A stretch of DNA of 64,000 nucleotides. Origin: Pseudomonadales bacterium (GTDB taxonomy: Bacteria; Pseudomonadota; Gammaproteobacteria; Pseudomonadales; Pseudohongiellaceae). Each line of letters begins with the position of its first letter. Position 1 is the first letter of the stretch. The stretch is from positions 1-64,000 of the forward strand of contig WLWQ01000001.1 of the NCBI GenBank assembly GCA_012103535.1, given 5' to 3'. The notes under the pieces are model-generated. The model was not told the DNA's origin, made no database searches, and saw only the letters and a list, made by a program, of their open reading frames with translations. Both the position numbers and the translations under genes were made by a program. This document shows positions 52,672-62,907 of the stretch, piece by piece.

Positions 52672-53712
52672 TTATTCCTGCTTCAGTTGCCAATGCACAG
52701 TTTGTCCGGCACGAATCGGAACAACTACTTCTGTGCCAAGGTCAAATTCCTGGGACATGATCCATTCTCGTTTTGTCAGTTTTATCTTGTCTTGATTGCG
52801 GGGCAGACCATAGAAATCAGCGCCATAAAAGCTGGCGAATGCTTCCAGCTTATCTATAGCGCCGTGCTGATCGAAGATTTCAGCATACAGCTCTATTGCT
52901 GCCGGTGCAGAATAGATTCCGGCACAGCCACAGTCAGTTTCCTTGCTGGATTTACTGTGAGGGGCGGAATCGGTGCCTAAAAAAAATTTTTCCTTACCGC
53001 TGAGGGCGGCTTGAATCAACGCTTCCTGGTGAGTGTTTCTCTTCAGTACCGGCAAACAATAAAAGTGCGGCCTGACCCCTCCTGCAAGTAAATCATTCCG
53101 ATTGTAGAGTAAATGGTGAATCGTAATCGTAGCCGCTACATTGCTGGCTTGTTCGGTAACGAAATCCACTGCATTTTTGGTGGTAATGTGTTCAAGCACC
53201 AGCCGTAGAGTTGGAAATCGCTCTAGAAGAGGGCTTAACACGGTATCGATAAACACCTGTTCGCGGTCGAATATATCGATACTAGAATCGGTGACTTCTC
53301 CGTGAACGAGGAGGGGAACACCTAGAATCGCCATTTTTTCAATGACGCCATAAACCTTTTCTATACTTGTAACACCACTATCGGAATTTGTCGTGGCACC
53401 GGCAGGGTAGTATTTGACCGCTACTATCCCTTCGGTTTGAGTAATTCGATCAATTTCCTCTTCGGCCGTGCTGTCGGTGAGGTAGAGAGTCATCAATGGA
53501 TCGAAGCCCGCAGCGGTAGAGGCTGCAAGGATACGCTCGCGATACTCGAGGGCAGTTGCGACAGTAGTGACGGGCGGTTGCAGGTTTGGCATGACGATGG
53601 CGCGGCCAAACACTTGAGCGCTATGAGGTACCGTGGTTAGCAACGAATCAGCATCACGCAAATGCAAGTGCCAGTCATCTGGCCGCGTGATGCTTATATA
53701 ATCAGAACTCAT
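52672..53712 (-). CDS. pyrC: dihydroorotase
   Basis: The 346-residue class II dihydroorotase has D-W-H-L-H-L-R-D (zinc H-x-H, about 12-19), [14 protein letters not shown] (carboxylated lysine), L-L-V-H-G-E, L-E-H-I-T-T and G-T-D-S-A-P-H. It closes carbamoyl-aspartate to dihydroorotate, the step after pyrB. It begins the pyrC-rnt transcript and is divergent from motY. Confidence 0.96.
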   Translation of the reverse strand: MSSDYISITRPDDWHLHLRDADSLLTTVPHSAQVFGRAIVMPNLQPPVTTVATALEYRERILAASTAAGFDPLMTLYLTDSTAEEEIDRITQTEGIVAVKYYPAGATTNSDSGVTSIEKVYGVIEKMAILGVPLLVHGEVTDSSIDIFDREQVFIDTVLSPLLERFPTLRLVLEHITTKNAVDFVTEQASNVAATITIHHLLYNRNDLLAGGVRPHFYCLPVLKRNTHQEALIQAALSGKEKFFLGTDSAPHSKSSKETDCGCAGIYSAPAAIELYAEIFDQHGAIDKLEAFASFYGADFYGLPRNQDKIKLTKREWIMSQEFDLGTEVVVPIRAGQTVHWQLKQE

Positions 53713-53837
53713 TAGTACCGTGCTGTTATTTGAATTTGTTCTATTGTAGCCGAATAAAGAAGTGAGCTGAATTGCCGATTGTAACTATCTACAGAAATCA
53801 AATTGATTTCTGTGATGCGATAAGAACAGGATGTTCT

Positions 53838-54725
53838 ATGGAAGCTTTAAAAGGAATTATTCCTCGAAGTGCCTACACTGCATTTATTCTATTTTTTTCC
53901 ACAATTGTTAGTGGCGAAGGGCGCCTTTATAAGGCTGCTATGCACGAAGCCGAATGGATGATTGAATCATCGGTGTTCGAATGCAAACTCAGTCAAACTA
54001 TTCCGCAATTTGGAGAAGCACATTTCACTCATCGCGCTGGAGAGCCATTGCGCTTTCGCATGGTTGCGGCGAGCGATCTGCTTGCGGATTCAGACCTTGC
54101 CTTGAAAGCAGTTCCACCGCCATGGAATTACAGCCGTTCGGAAAAGTTATTAGGTAGTGTGGAGTTGAGCCATGGCTCCTCGTTTATGTTGGAAACAGAT
54201 TTTGCCCGTAAACTGATGAATGAAATGCTTACTGGCATGGTGCCAACGTTCCAGGGCGTTGCAAACTTTGACGAGCAAATAACAATGCAAGTCGCTGTCT
54301 CGCCCTTGCATTTCCAAGCTGCCTATAGTGAATATCAGCAATGTTCCGGTGAGCTGTTGCCAGTAAATTACGATCAGGTTCAGCGTTCGACGATTTTCTG
54401 GGGATCCAATATGCGTAGTTTAGATGGCGCTGCGAAGCTGTTGCTAGACAATATTGTACTGTACTCGAGAGCAGATACTTCCATAGTGGGTTTCGAGGTA
54501 GACAGTTTTACCGATACCGTCGGTGAGCGGCGCGATAATCTACTTATCTCTGAAGAAAGAGCTTTCGTGGTGACGAATTATCTAGTGAGCCAGGGTGTAG
54601 ATCCTGAAACCATAGCGACCCGTGCCCATGGAGAGCGAGAGGAATACCTCATAGCGAGTCCAGAAACGACAGTAGCTGATCGCGATCGCAATCGTCGCGT
54701 AAACATTGTAATGGTGAGGCGCTAG
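53838..54725 (+). CDS. motY: MotY-like flagellar stator-associated OmpA-domain protein
   Basis: From the ATG at 53838 the 295-residue product has a signal peptide, an N-terminal MotY domain (H-E-A-E-W-M-I-E-S-S-V-F-E-C-K-L-S-Q-T-I-P-Q-F-G) and a C-terminal OmpA peptidoglycan-binding domain (V-G-F-E-V-D-S-F-T-D-T-V-G, N-L-x-x-S-E-E-R-A, D-R-N-R-R-V-N-I-V). MotY forms the T-ring that anchors sodium-type stators. Its place beside pyrC, rnt and argG matches the Pseudomonas motY locus. A frame from 53772 lacks a signal peptide at its start. Confidence 0.85.
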   Translation: MEALKGIIPRSAYTAFILFFSTIVSGEGRLYKAAMHEAEWMIESSVFECKLSQTIPQFGEAHFTHRAGEPLRFRMVAASDLLADSDLALKAVPPPWNYSRSEKLLGSVELSHGSSFMLETDFARKLMNEMLTGMVPTFQGVANFDEQITMQVAVSPLHFQAAYSEYQQCSGELLPVNYDQVQRSTIFWGSNMRSLDGAAKLLLDNIVLYSRADTSIVGFEVDSFTDTVGERRDNLLISEERAFVVTNYLVSQGVDPETIATRAHGEREEYLIASPETTVADRDRNRRVNIVMVRR

Positions 54726-54775
54726 CCCCAATCCTTCTTTTTTATTTTCCCTCCTCCAGATATCGACTTACCTGA

Positions 54776-54795
54776 GGTTGATGCTAGAATACGCG
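54776..54795 (+). promoter_or_regulatory. possible extended -10 promoter for argG
   Basis: TGCTAGAAT has the TGn extension and a good -10, about 120 bases before argG. No clear -35 or ArgR box is seen. Confidence 0.4.
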
Positions 54796-54910
54796 TCCTT
54801 TTTTTCACGATCAGGGCGGTTCTGTTTCTTTAGGGGCTGTTATATTTGGTTCAGGACTGTAACCCGATCGTGCCACCAGCAGACGATACAGCACTTGGAG
54901 CTCGCTACTT

Positions 54911-56122
54911 ATGTCGGAGATAAACAAAGTAGTACTTGCCTATTCCGGCGGACTCGATACTTCGGTCATTGCGCAATGGTTGCAGCAAACCTATGACTGC
55001 GAAGTAGTAACTTTCACGGCCGATATCGGCCAGGGTGAAGAGGTTGAGCCTGCCCGCAGTAAAGCGGAGGCCATGGGTATAAAAGAAATCTACATCGAAG
55101 ATCTGAAGGAAGAATTCGTTCGTGATTTCGTCTATCCGATGTTTCGCGCTAATGCGCTGTATGAGGGTGAATATCTGCTTGGCACCTCTATTGCGAGACC
55201 ATTAATTGCCAAGCGCCTGGTTGAAATCGCAGCAGAAACTGGTGCTGATGCTATCTCTCATGGTGCGACTGGAAAAGGTAACGATCAAGTTCGTTTCGAG
55301 TTAGGAGCTTATGCACTAAGCCCATCCATCCAGGTAATTGCTCCCTGGCGGGAATGGGATCTCAGTTCTCGTGATCGATTGTTAGCTTATTGCGAGGAGC
55401 ATGGTATTCCGGTTGAGAAGAAACTCGGCAGCAAATCCCCTTACTCGATGGATGCAAACTTGCTCCATATTTCCTATGAAGGAGATATTCTCGAAGATCC
55501 CGCCGCCGAACCCCAGGAACCAATGTGGTTATGGACGGTTTCTCCTGAAGCTGCACCCGATGAAGCGACCTATTTAGAATTGGAATATGAAAAAGGCGAC
55601 ATCATTGCAATAGATGGCAACAAGCTCTCGCCCGCGAATGTTCTGGAGCAGTTAAATAAGATCGCCGGAACAAATGGTATTGGACGTGCTGACATCGTCG
55701 AAAATCGTTATGTCGGCATGAAGTCTCGGGGTTGCTATGAAACACCCGGTGGCACGGTAATGTTGAAAGCTCATCGCGCCATCGAGTCCATCACTATGGA
55801 TAGAGAATTGGCGCATTTGAAAGACGACTTAATGCCGCGCTACGCGTCGCTTGTCTACAACGGTTATTGGTGGTCTCCAGAAAGAACCGCTATCCAGGCG
55901 CTAGTCGATAACTCCCAGCAATTCGTCAACGGCAAAGTACGCCTGAAACTCTACAAAGGTAACGTCATAGTCGTGGGTCGCGAGTCTGAACAGTCGTTGT
56001 TTGATGAAGATATCGCCACCTTCGAAGACGATGCCGGTGCCTACGATCAGGCGGATGCAGCTGGATTTATCAAGCTCAATGCCTTGCGCCTGAGAATTGC
56101 CGCACAGAAAGGCCGCAAGTAG
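54911..56122 (+). CDS. argG: argininosuccinate synthase
   Basis: The 403-residue protein has the ATP-pyrophosphatase loop [10 protein letters not shown] (about residues 9-18), [23 protein letters not shown] and [13 protein letters not shown]. It joins citrulline and aspartate. The start is ATG with a normal length for the family. argF, the preceding step, is 5 kb away in the same region; argH is not in view. Confidence 0.97.
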   Translation: MSEINKVVLAYSGGLDTSVIAQWLQQTYDCEVVTFTADIGQGEEVEPARSKAEAMGIKEIYIEDLKEEFVRDFVYPMFRANALYEGEYLLGTSIARPLIAKRLVEIAAETGADAISHGATGKGNDQVRFELGAYALSPSIQVIAPWREWDLSSRDRLLAYCEEHGIPVEKKLGSKSPYSMDANLLHISYEGDILEDPAAEPQEPMWLWTVSPEAAPDEATYLELEYEKGDIIAIDGNKLSPANVLEQLNKIAGTNGIGRADIVENRYVGMKSRGCYETPGGTVMLKAHRAIESITMDRELAHLKDDLMPRYASLVYNGYWWSPERTAIQALVDNSQQFVNGKVRLKLYKGNVIVVGRESEQSLFDEDIATFEDDAGAYDQADAAGFIKLNALRLRIAAQKGRK

Positions 56123-56221
56123 TAAATTTCAGAATTTTCATCAGCGCTGAATTTCTCAGCCTAATAAGCAATTGCTGACTATACTTATTTCGATGAATCG
56201 AAGTAGTTTCGCGGGATAAGT

Positions 56222-58312
56222 ATGTCCTCTGAGCAACCCAGAATTCTTCTGGTTGACGATAATGAGTTAAATTTATTCCTGTTAATGGACATGCTCCAGG
56301 AACTGGATGTAGTGCCCATTATCGCGGAATCGGGCAATGAGGCGCTGAAATTCGCATCCCGACATAAGTTTGCCTTGATACTTCTGGACGTCGAAATGCC
56401 TGGAATGGATGGCTATCAGGTTTTAAACCAGTTAGCGGGGAATCCAGATACAGAGGAAGTGCCGGTGATTTTCATGTCACCTAATCTGGCGGATCTTGAA
56501 GCGAAATCTCACAGCACTTTGTTGGCGCCGGTCGATTCCATACACAAACCGATTAACAAAACCCTGTTGGTGGATAAAGTCTCCACCTATTTAAAACTGG
56601 ACAATAAGTACCAGTTTCTCAGCCAGTACTACCAAGACAAAATTCGCACCGACAACAAGAGTCCCGAGGGTATGCTCGCGCTCAACAATGACGGCACAAT
56701 CGTGTACGCCAATCCCACTGCCGTAGCCATGTTGCGTTCCAGCCTGCCTCAACTTATCGGTCTCTATTTCGAAACTTTGTTAGAGCGATCTCATCACGAA
56801 GTAGTTTCCAACTGGCAAAACAGTGTTCTTTATCAAGCCTGTAAAAACGAGAAGACCACCAAAGTCGAACATACTTTGTTCTGGTGTGGCGATGGTCACA
56901 AACTTGTAGTGAGCTTCGTTGCTTACCCGTTAGCGGAAGGTGCGCGTTCAATCTCAAACGTCGACACCCTGATTGTATTTAATGAAATACAGAATCAGGC
57001 ATACAGCGACGAGAAACTTTCTGCGTTGGTAAATTTCGACCCGCTAACTCGACTTATTAACAAAGAGAGTTTTGAGGAAATTACTCACGTAGCCATCGAC
57101 TCCATGAATCCCGGCGAACCCTTAGCCTTAATGCTATGGAATCTGGACCACTACGATTATATAAACGAAAGCCTGGGACACGAGATTGGCGATCAGCTCT
57201 TAAAGGCAATTGCGCAACGTCTTGGCAATTGTTTACCCAGCAGTTCAACCTTGGCAAGAATCGGTGGGGATGATTTTGCCCTGCTCATTCCAGCACTGGC
57301 GAATCCCCGTGTGGCGATTACTACCGCACATGCCTTGCTCACGGTATTCAAAGCATCTTTTCTGGTTGGTGGGCATGAAATTTTCGTCAGTGCCAGCGCC
57401 GGCATCGCCACTTGTCCTGAATCCGGGACTAATGTGAGCAAACTGATGCGCAATGCCGACCGTGCCTTAAAGAAGGCCAAAGATGGCGGTAGGGCGCGCG
57501 TTGAAATGTATAACAGCGCAATGGCTTTAGCTAATGTGGCCAGTTTTGAAATGGCAACAGAGCTACACCATGTACTACACAAGCAACAGTTGTACTTATC
57601 TTACAAACCGGTAATTAATTTGCTTTCTACCAAGTTGAGCGGAGTTGAGGCCTTAGCGTACTGGCGCCATCCTGAATATGGAGTCTTAGGTTTAGATGAA
57701 TTCCAGGAAGTGGCAGAAGAAGCAGGGCTCATGCCTGATATTGGTGAATGGATATTGGCGGAAGCTTGTCGTAATTGGCAGTCCTGGGATATTCCCGCCG
57801 GTGCCGAAGGATTTCGTTTGCGCGTTAAGCTTTCGCTGTTTCATTTGTTGTTTAAAGGTTTCGAAAAATCTTTGGACACTATTTTATCCGTTACTAAGTT
57901 TGATCCGGCCTGTCTGGAGTTGGAAATTTCAGAAGCAAACTTGAATCGCGATAATCTGGCAGCGTTTGTAACTATATTCAAAGTACTCAACGACAAGGGT
58001 ATTCGTATTATTCTCGATGACTTTGGTTCCAATTATCTGACGCTGGCCACACTGGAAGACGTGGAATTTCATGGCGTTAAACTCGGTGGTGAATTCTTAC
58101 GCTCCACCATGGCTACTCCCCGCTGCGATGTGGTGTTAAAAAGCGTAATAGATATCGCCCATGAATATGGTGCGGAGGTAACAGCGGCCGAAGTGGCGAG
58201 AGGTGATCAGATCGCTCTATTGCGTAAGCTGGGTTGTGACACGGGATCCCTGTTCGAAAAAGAATTCGGTGCCGATGAGGTGCAGAAAGAATTGTTCAGT
58301 GATGGTTTCTAA
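56222..58312 (+). CDS. receiver-PAS-GGDEF-EAL regulator with degenerate EAL
   Basis: The 696-residue protein has an intact receiver (acceptor D56 in L-L-D-V-E-M-P-G), a PAS-like region (about 140-255), a GGDEF domain reading R-I-G-G-D-D-F and an EAL domain. The EAL region keeps V-E-A-L-A-Y-W and L-D-D-F-G-S-N-Y but has V-K-L-S for V-N-L-S and A-A-E-V-A-R for A-E-G-V-E, so phosphodiesterase activity is doubtful. It may make cyclic-di-GMP or bind it as a sensor. Its stop overlaps nth by 4 bases, convergent. It resembles the broken gene at 38989-41157 in domain order. Confidence 0.88.
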   Translation: MSSEQPRILLVDDNELNLFLLMDMLQELDVVPIIAESGNEALKFASRHKFALILLDVEMPGMDGYQVLNQLAGNPDTEEVPVIFMSPNLADLEAKSHSTLLAPVDSIHKPINKTLLVDKVSTYLKLDNKYQFLSQYYQDKIRTDNKSPEGMLALNNDGTIVYANPTAVAMLRSSLPQLIGLYFETLLERSHHEVVSNWQNSVLYQACKNEKTTKVEHTLFWCGDGHKLVVSFVAYPLAEGARSISNVDTLIVFNEIQNQAYSDEKLSALVNFDPLTRLINKESFEEITHVAIDSMNPGEPLALMLWNLDHYDYINESLGHEIGDQLLKAIAQRLGNCLPSSSTLARIGGDDFALLIPALANPRVAITTAHALLTVFKASFLVGGHEIFVSASAGIATCPESGTNVSKLMRNADRALKKAKDGGRARVEMYNSAMALANVASFEMATELHHVLHKQQLYLSYKPVINLLSTKLSGVEALAYWRHPEYGVLGLDEFQEVAEEAGLMPDIGEWILAEACRNWQSWDIPAGAEGFRLRVKLSLFHLLFKGFEKSLDTILSVTKFDPACLELEISEANLNRDNLAAFVTIFKVLNDKGIRIILDDFGSNYLTLATLEDVEFHGVKLGGEFLRSTMATPRCDVVLKSVIDIAHEYGAEVTAAEVARGDQIALLRKLGCDTGSLFEKEFGADEVQKELFSDGF

Positions 58313-58944
58313 CTTTCAGTCTTTTGCTTGAATTCACAAAGATCTTCGATCGTGCAGGATCCGCATCGCGGCTTGCGCGCCAAGCAGGTATAGCGGCCGT
58401 GCAAGATTAACCAATGGTGAGCATCGAGCAAAAATTCTTCTGGCACTAAGCGTAGTAATCTTTTCTCAACTTCCACAACATTTTTACCTGGGGCAATTCC
58501 GGTGCGGTTAGAAACTCTAAAAATATGGGTATCTACCGCCATGGCAATCTGCCGGAAAGCTGTGTTTAAAACTACGTTAGCCGTTTTTCTTCCAACACCG
58601 GGTAAGGCTTCCAGTGCCTCGCGATTGTCTGGTACTTCAGAGTCATGTTCTTTCACTAATATCTTGCATGTTTTAATGACATTCTCTGCCTTGGTATTGA
58701 AGAGTCCTATAGTGCGAATGTATTTCTTTAGGCCGCTGACGCCCAGTGCAGCCATGGCTGCGGGGGAATTGGCGACTTTGTAAAGCTCTTCCGTAGCTTT
58801 ATTGACACTGACATCGGTTGCTTGCGCAGACAAGATGACGGAGATCAATAATTCGAAGTTGTTGTTGAAATTAAGTTCCGTGGTGGGTGTTGGGTCCGCC
58901 GCGCGTAAGCGTTCGAAGATTTCCTGGCGCTTCTGTTTGTTCAT
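58309..58944 (-). CDS. nth: endonuclease III
   Basis: The 211-residue protein has the helix-hairpin-helix L-P-G-V-G-R-K-T-A-N-V-V (about 115-126) with the catalytic lysine, V-D-T-H-I-F-R-V-S-N-R with the aspartate, and the C-terminal Fe-S cysteines (C-x6-C-x2-C-x5-C in CLARKPRCGSCTIEDLC). It removes oxidised pyrimidines. Its start overlaps rnfE by 4 bases, the rnf-nth arrangement found across gammaproteobacteria. Confidence 0.97.
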   Translation of the reverse strand: MNKQKRQEIFERLRAADPTPTTELNFNNNFELLISVILSAQATDVSVNKATEELYKVANSPAAMAALGVSGLKKYIRTIGLFNTKAENVIKTCKILVKEHDSEVPDNREALEALPGVGRKTANVVLNTAFRQIAMAVDTHIFRVSNRTGIAPGKNVVEVEKRLLRLVPEEFLLDAHHWLILHGRYTCLARKPRCGSCTIEDLCEFKQKTES

Positions 58945-59636
58945 ATCTTTCCTGTCACTCTCGCACGTTTCGCAGGTTTTACTGGCTGTGCTTCCTCTGC
59001 TTTACCGTATGCCAAATTGAACCAGTTAATGCCTGCCAAGAGTAAACCCATAATGAGCAGGGCGCCGGGTTGCAGTAATGCGAAATCCAGCAATTCGCCG
59101 CCAGTTTCATTGGGTAAAATTTCGGAAGAGGCAGGAATCAATAGTTGCCACTTGTCGAATAGGCTGCCGTTACCAATTAACTCCCGCAGCGAAGCAAGCA
59201 ATAATATGGCAATGAAAAAACCGCCCATGGTACGAGAGCTTGTGCTTACCAGCCTGGAAAGGGAGTCGAAAGTGTCTTGTTTGTTCAATTGCATCAATAG
59301 AATGACGTTGCAGCAGATAAGTGGCAGGTAGATTCCTAAGTCTCGGTACAATTGATACCAAAAGATTTGTAAGACAATTTCAGCAATTGTAGTTATCGTT
59401 GCTAATACGATGAGATAAATATAAAAGCGCCAGGAGTCATTGATTAAGTGCTGGATATAGAAAATAAGAATGGCTGAGAAGAAGAATACAAGTACTGTTA
59501 AGACGCCCAATGCAAATCCAAGTACTACGGAAGTTGAAACCGCGAGTACCGGACTTAAACCCAATAACTGAGTAAATACAGGGTTGTTGTGCCAGAGCGA
59601 TGCTGGTGATTCCGTGATTCTGGAAAGCTCGCTCAA
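58941..59636 (-). CDS. rnfE: Rnf complex subunit RnfE
   Basis: From TTG at 59634-59636 the protein is 231 residues, the same length as E. coli RnfE. It has W-H-N-N-P-V-F-T-Q-L-L-G-L-S-P-V-L-A-V-S near the start, six hydrophobic helices and S-L-R-E-L-I-G-N-G-S-L-F. The TTG overlaps the rnfD stop (TTGA), so translation is coupled. A frame from 59702 would add 22 residues that are out-of-frame rnfD sequence. RnfE is a membrane subunit of the Rnf ion-pumping ferredoxin-NAD(H) oxidoreductase. In the usual order rnfG would come just before it; it is missing. Confidence 0.9.
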   Translation of the reverse strand: MSELSRITESPASLWHNNPVFTQLLGLSPVLAVSTSVVLGFALGVLTVLVFFFSAILIFYIQHLINDSWRFYIYLIVLATITTIAEIVLQIFWYQLYRDLGIYLPLICCNVILLMQLNKQDTFDSLSRLVSTSSRTMGGFFIAILLLASLRELIGNGSLFDKWQLLIPASSEILPNETGGELLDFALLQPGALLIMGLLLAGINWFNLAYGKAEEAQPVKPAKRARVTGKI

Positions 59637-60730
59637 GGTTTGCTCCCAGTTACCCTGGCAAAAAGCGATCGTTTGGTATGACCGTAAACTCTGGGGCGGC
59701 AATAATAGTCAAATATCGGCGCACAGAAATTGCCAAATAGTACCGCGATGGCAATCGAATCCAGGTAACTACCCCAAACTCGAATTCCATAAATGCTCAA
59801 GCCAATAATGATCCCGTAGAAAATTCGTCCCTTCGTGGTTGTCGCCGCGCTTACCGGATCTGTTGCAATGAAAAACGCTCCGACCATGGTAGCGCTGCCA
59901 AATAAATGCAAATAAGGTGTGCCGAATACAGCAGAAGAGTTCGGTGAGTAAAATAGAGTTGAGACGACGGCAACGGTGACGATGATACTTAGCGGAATAT
60001 GCCAGCGTATGATGCCAAAAGCTAATAGGCTGAGCCCGCCTAGCATATAGGCAATATTCATTAGCTCCCAGCCGGTTTCAGAGCTGCGCAGAAACAAAGC
60101 TAAACCAGCCTCGTTAGCTTCCAGTAGCGCGTTAGTGCCTGCCATCTTAGATACAATTAGCGGCGTCGCCATCGTCATGCCATCAATCGTGGTGACCATG
60201 GATTCGGCGCTAGCGAAGAGAAACGGAAATACGGCCAGTATGCTTTGCTTAAAGCCTTCCCAGCCAATGGGAGACAAAGTGCCTTGTTCGATTGGTATAT
60301 GCCAGCTTGTCATCTGCAAAGGAAAAGTCAGGAGTAGAAACAGATAGCCGCACATTGCTGGATTAAAGGGATTTTGGCCAAGTCCTCCGTAAGCATGTTT
60401 GGCGATTAAAATTGCGAATGCGATGCCAAATAACACCAGCCACCAGGTAGAACCCGGGGGTATTGTAATTGCAAACAGAAAGGCCGTGACTATAGCGCTG
60501 TTGTCATTCAGCGCCGCCTTAATTGGCTTTTTTTGCACATAGAGTGCGAGTGCTTCACAGCTAATGGCGAAGCAGCATGCCAGACCGATGTTAATAATTA
60601 ATCCCCAGCCAAAAAACCAGGTAGCAACTGAGATACCGGGTAACAAAGCGGCTATAACTAACAGCATGATGTGTTGGGTTTTTAGTTTTCCCAGTTGCAT
60701 CGGTGAACTTTTGGCGAGTGCTTCAGTCAT
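59633..60730 (-). CDS. rnfD: Rnf complex subunit RnfD
   Basis: The 365-residue membrane protein has about ten helices, the I-D-G-M-T-M-A-T-P-L segment, where related subunits bind FMN covalently to a threonine, and F-F-I-A-T-D-P-V-S-A-A-T-T-T-K-G-R. The ATG at 60728-60730 overlaps the stop of the restored rnfC frame (ATGA), and its own stop overlaps the rnfE start. It moves electrons and ions across the inner membrane with RnfE, A and the missing G. Confidence 0.95.
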   Translation of the reverse strand: MTEALAKSSPMQLGKLKTQHIMLLVIAALLPGISVATWFFGWGLIINIGLACCFAISCEALALYVQKKPIKAALNDNSAIVTAFLFAITIPPGSTWWLVLFGIAFAILIAKHAYGGLGQNPFNPAMCGYLFLLLTFPLQMTSWHIPIEQGTLSPIGWEGFKQSILAVFPFLFASAESMVTTIDGMTMATPLIVSKMAGTNALLEANEAGLALFLRSSETGWELMNIAYMLGGLSLLAFGIIRWHIPLSIIVTVAVVSTLFYSPNSSAVFGTPYLHLFGSATMVGAFFIATDPVSAATTTKGRIFYGIIIGLSIYGIRVWGSYLDSIAIAVLFGNFCAPIFDYYCRPRVYGHTKRSLFARVTGSKP

Positions 60731-60838
60731 TTCTTCTTGTTAGAGCTAGCGATAATGTTTTGTTTGCGCGCTTTCACCCGCGCGACAGCTGCGGCAATTT
60801 CTTCTTTTGCCTTTTCTCGAGAAAAATTCTGTGTCGTC

Positions 60839-62314
60839 TCAGACTTCGGCCTGGTTTTTTTTAGTCTTGCGTTGGGAGAGTTTGTCTTCCTGGTTTTTCT
60901 TTAAGCGATATTGGTGGGTTTGAAACCGGCTCTGCCAATAAAGACTTTTTTCTTCTTGCTTCAATTGTTTCGCAAAACTCTGTTTACTTGCTCGATAGTA
61001 TTGGACCAGGGGAATGTTGCTCGGGCAAACGTAAGCGCAGGCACCACACTCAATACAATCGAATAAACCATGGGATTCAAGTTCGTCTCGATTACAACTG
61101 CGTGCGTAGGCATAGAGTTGTTGTGGTAATAGCTTGGCAGGACAAACATCCGCACAAAAACCACAGCGAATACAGGCTTGTTCTTTTCCTGCCTCTGGAA
61201 ACTCTTGAGTAGATTTGGCGATAAGGCAATTGGTGGTTTTAACTACGGGCGCTTGTAAATCCGCAAGCTCCACTCCCATGATAGAGCCCCCTACGATAGC
61301 GCCGGTTAATTGTTCTTCTTCGATTCCGCAAACTTCAAATAAAAATGAAACGGGAGTGCCAATTAGCACTGAAAAATTCTTGGGGGTTTGCAGGGGCGCG
61401 CCAGTTAATGTGGTAATACGACTAATGCAGGGTTTTCCCTCAACAATAGCCTGGTGCACGGCGTATGCAGTACCGACATTCTGTACTAGTACACCGATGT
61501 CTGGTGGGTATCCGCCACTGGGCACTTCAAGGCCAGTAACGCCCTGAACAATTTGTTTCTCGCCTCCAGCGGGGTATTTCGCTGGCAGCTGAACTAAGGA
61601 GATCGAACTATTATTGAGTGCTGCTGCAAGAGCACTTACGGCTTCCTTTTTATTCTTTTCGATGGCAATGATGCAGCGTGATGCCAGACAAATCTTCTGT
61701 AGAATTTCTGCACCGGAGACTACTTCTTTCGCAAATTCTCTTAGCAAAGCCTCATCGGCAGTAATATAGGGTTCGCACTCCGCAGCATTGATAATGAGTA
61801 ATTCTGCTTCAATGTCGATACTGGCTTTTAACTTGTTAGCTGTGGGGTAGCCCGCACCGCCCAGGCCACAGATACCTGCTTGTTTAACCAGTGCCACTAA
61901 ATCCGCATTAGTCTTGGCTCGATAATCGGAAATCTCATTCAGGGCTATTGCATTGTCTTTATTGTCTGGCTGTAAATGGATACACATTTCTGACTGTTGC
62001 AACTGACTTGGAATTAAAGCGGATTCGATGGCCACAATTTTTCCAGATGTAGGAGCATGCAAATTTAAGGCTGACTCCTGGTCGGCAGCGGCGATCAGTT
62101 GGTACTTGAGTACCATGTCTCCCACATTAACCAGCGGAAGGGCGGCGCTGCCTTGATGTTGACGTAAGGAAAGAATCAAGCGCTCGGGTATCGGGCTTGG
62201 CATGATGCGCGAACGCATAGAAGAAGATTTAAACGCTGGTGGCTTGATACCACCGAAAATTCGATGAGGGCGCAATTTAATGTCATTTAGCTTGAAAGCG
62301 CTGTCTGTGCTCAT
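60839..62314 (-). CDS. rnfC: Rnf complex subunit RnfC, C-terminus frameshifted
   Basis: The 491-residue open frame has the NADH/FMN-binding N-terminal region ([12 protein letters not shown]), a quinone-like loop and two [4Fe-4S] motifs ([24 protein letters not shown]). After an A8 run (60855-60862) the frame stops at 60839. Removing one A gives 37 further codons ending at 60727, including A-K-E-E-I-A-A-A-V-A-R-V-K-A-R-K, the usual RnfC tail, and makes an ATGA overlap with rnfD. So the tail is lost by an extra base, either real or a sequencing error. The start overlaps rnfB by 4 bases. Confidence 0.92.
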   Translation of the reverse strand: MSTDSAFKLNDIKLRPHRIFGGIKPPAFKSSSMRSRIMPSPIPERLILSLRQHQGSAALPLVNVGDMVLKYQLIAAADQESALNLHAPTSGKIVAIESALIPSQLQQSEMCIHLQPDNKDNAIALNEISDYRAKTNADLVALVKQAGICGLGGAGYPTANKLKASIDIEAELLIINAAECEPYITADEALLREFAKEVVSGAEILQKICLASRCIIAIEKNKKEAVSALAAALNNSSISLVQLPAKYPAGGEKQIVQGVTGLEVPSGGYPPDIGVLVQNVGTAYAVHQAIVEGKPCISRITTLTGAPLQTPKNFSVLIGTPVSFLFEVCGIEEEQLTGAIVGGSIMGVELADLQAPVVKTTNCLIAKSTQEFPEAGKEQACIRCGFCADVCPAKLLPQQLYAYARSCNRDELESHGLFDCIECGACAYVCPSNIPLVQYYRASKQSFAKQLKQEEKSLYWQSRFQTHQYRLKKNQEDKLSQRKTKKNQAEV

Positions 62315-62904
62315 GATCCCGCTTCTAATTGTGTTGCCAGAGCGCCACTTGTTGTAGGCAGTGTCCAGGTAGGAATTGATTTATCAGTGCTATTTATCAT
62401 GTCAATGCAGTCTACCGGACAGGGATCAACACAGAGATCGCAACCAGTGCATTCTGATTCGATTACGGTGTGCATGAGCTTAGGCCCACCAATAATTGCA
62501 TCAACCGGGCAGGCGACAATGCATTTCGTGCATCCTATGCATTCATCTTCACGAATAACTGCAACCAGTAGTGGGGCGATGTTGCCGTGAGCAGGATCCA
62601 GACGAGCTAGAGGCTCATTAGCCAATTGCGCAAGTTTAAGAATTGTTTCATTGCCACCTGGTGGACATCTGTTAATTGCATCACCGTTGGCAATCGCTTT
62701 CGCGTAAGGTCGACATCCTTCATAACCACACTGGCCACACTGGGTTTGTGGAAGGCAACGATTTATTTTGTCGATAAATGATTTTTGCCGGGCCGTTTGG
62801 GTAACTAGAAGAACATAAATGTTTAGCAATAATCTCCAAAACAATAGTGCGCCAACAAAGGCAATTCCCAACTGAATGAATACTTGATCGATTAAAAGCA
62901 GCAT
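62311..62904 (-). CDS. rnfB: Rnf complex subunit RnfB
   Basis: The 197-residue protein has an N-terminal membrane helix (about 10-35), the four-cysteine cluster [13 protein letters not shown] and two ferredoxin motifs ([24 protein letters not shown]). It passes electrons between ferredoxin and the membrane part. It lies 3 bases after rnfA and overlaps rnfC. Confidence 0.96.
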   Translation of the reverse strand: MLLLIDQVFIQLGIAFVGALLFWRLLLNIYVLLVTQTARQKSFIDKINRCLPQTQCGQCGYEGCRPYAKAIANGDAINRCPPGGNETILKLAQLANEPLARLDPAHGNIAPLLVAVIREDECIGCTKCIVACPVDAIIGGPKLMHTVIESECTGCDLCVDPCPVDCIDMINSTDKSIPTWTLPTTSGALATQLEAGS

Positions 62905-62907
62905 AAA

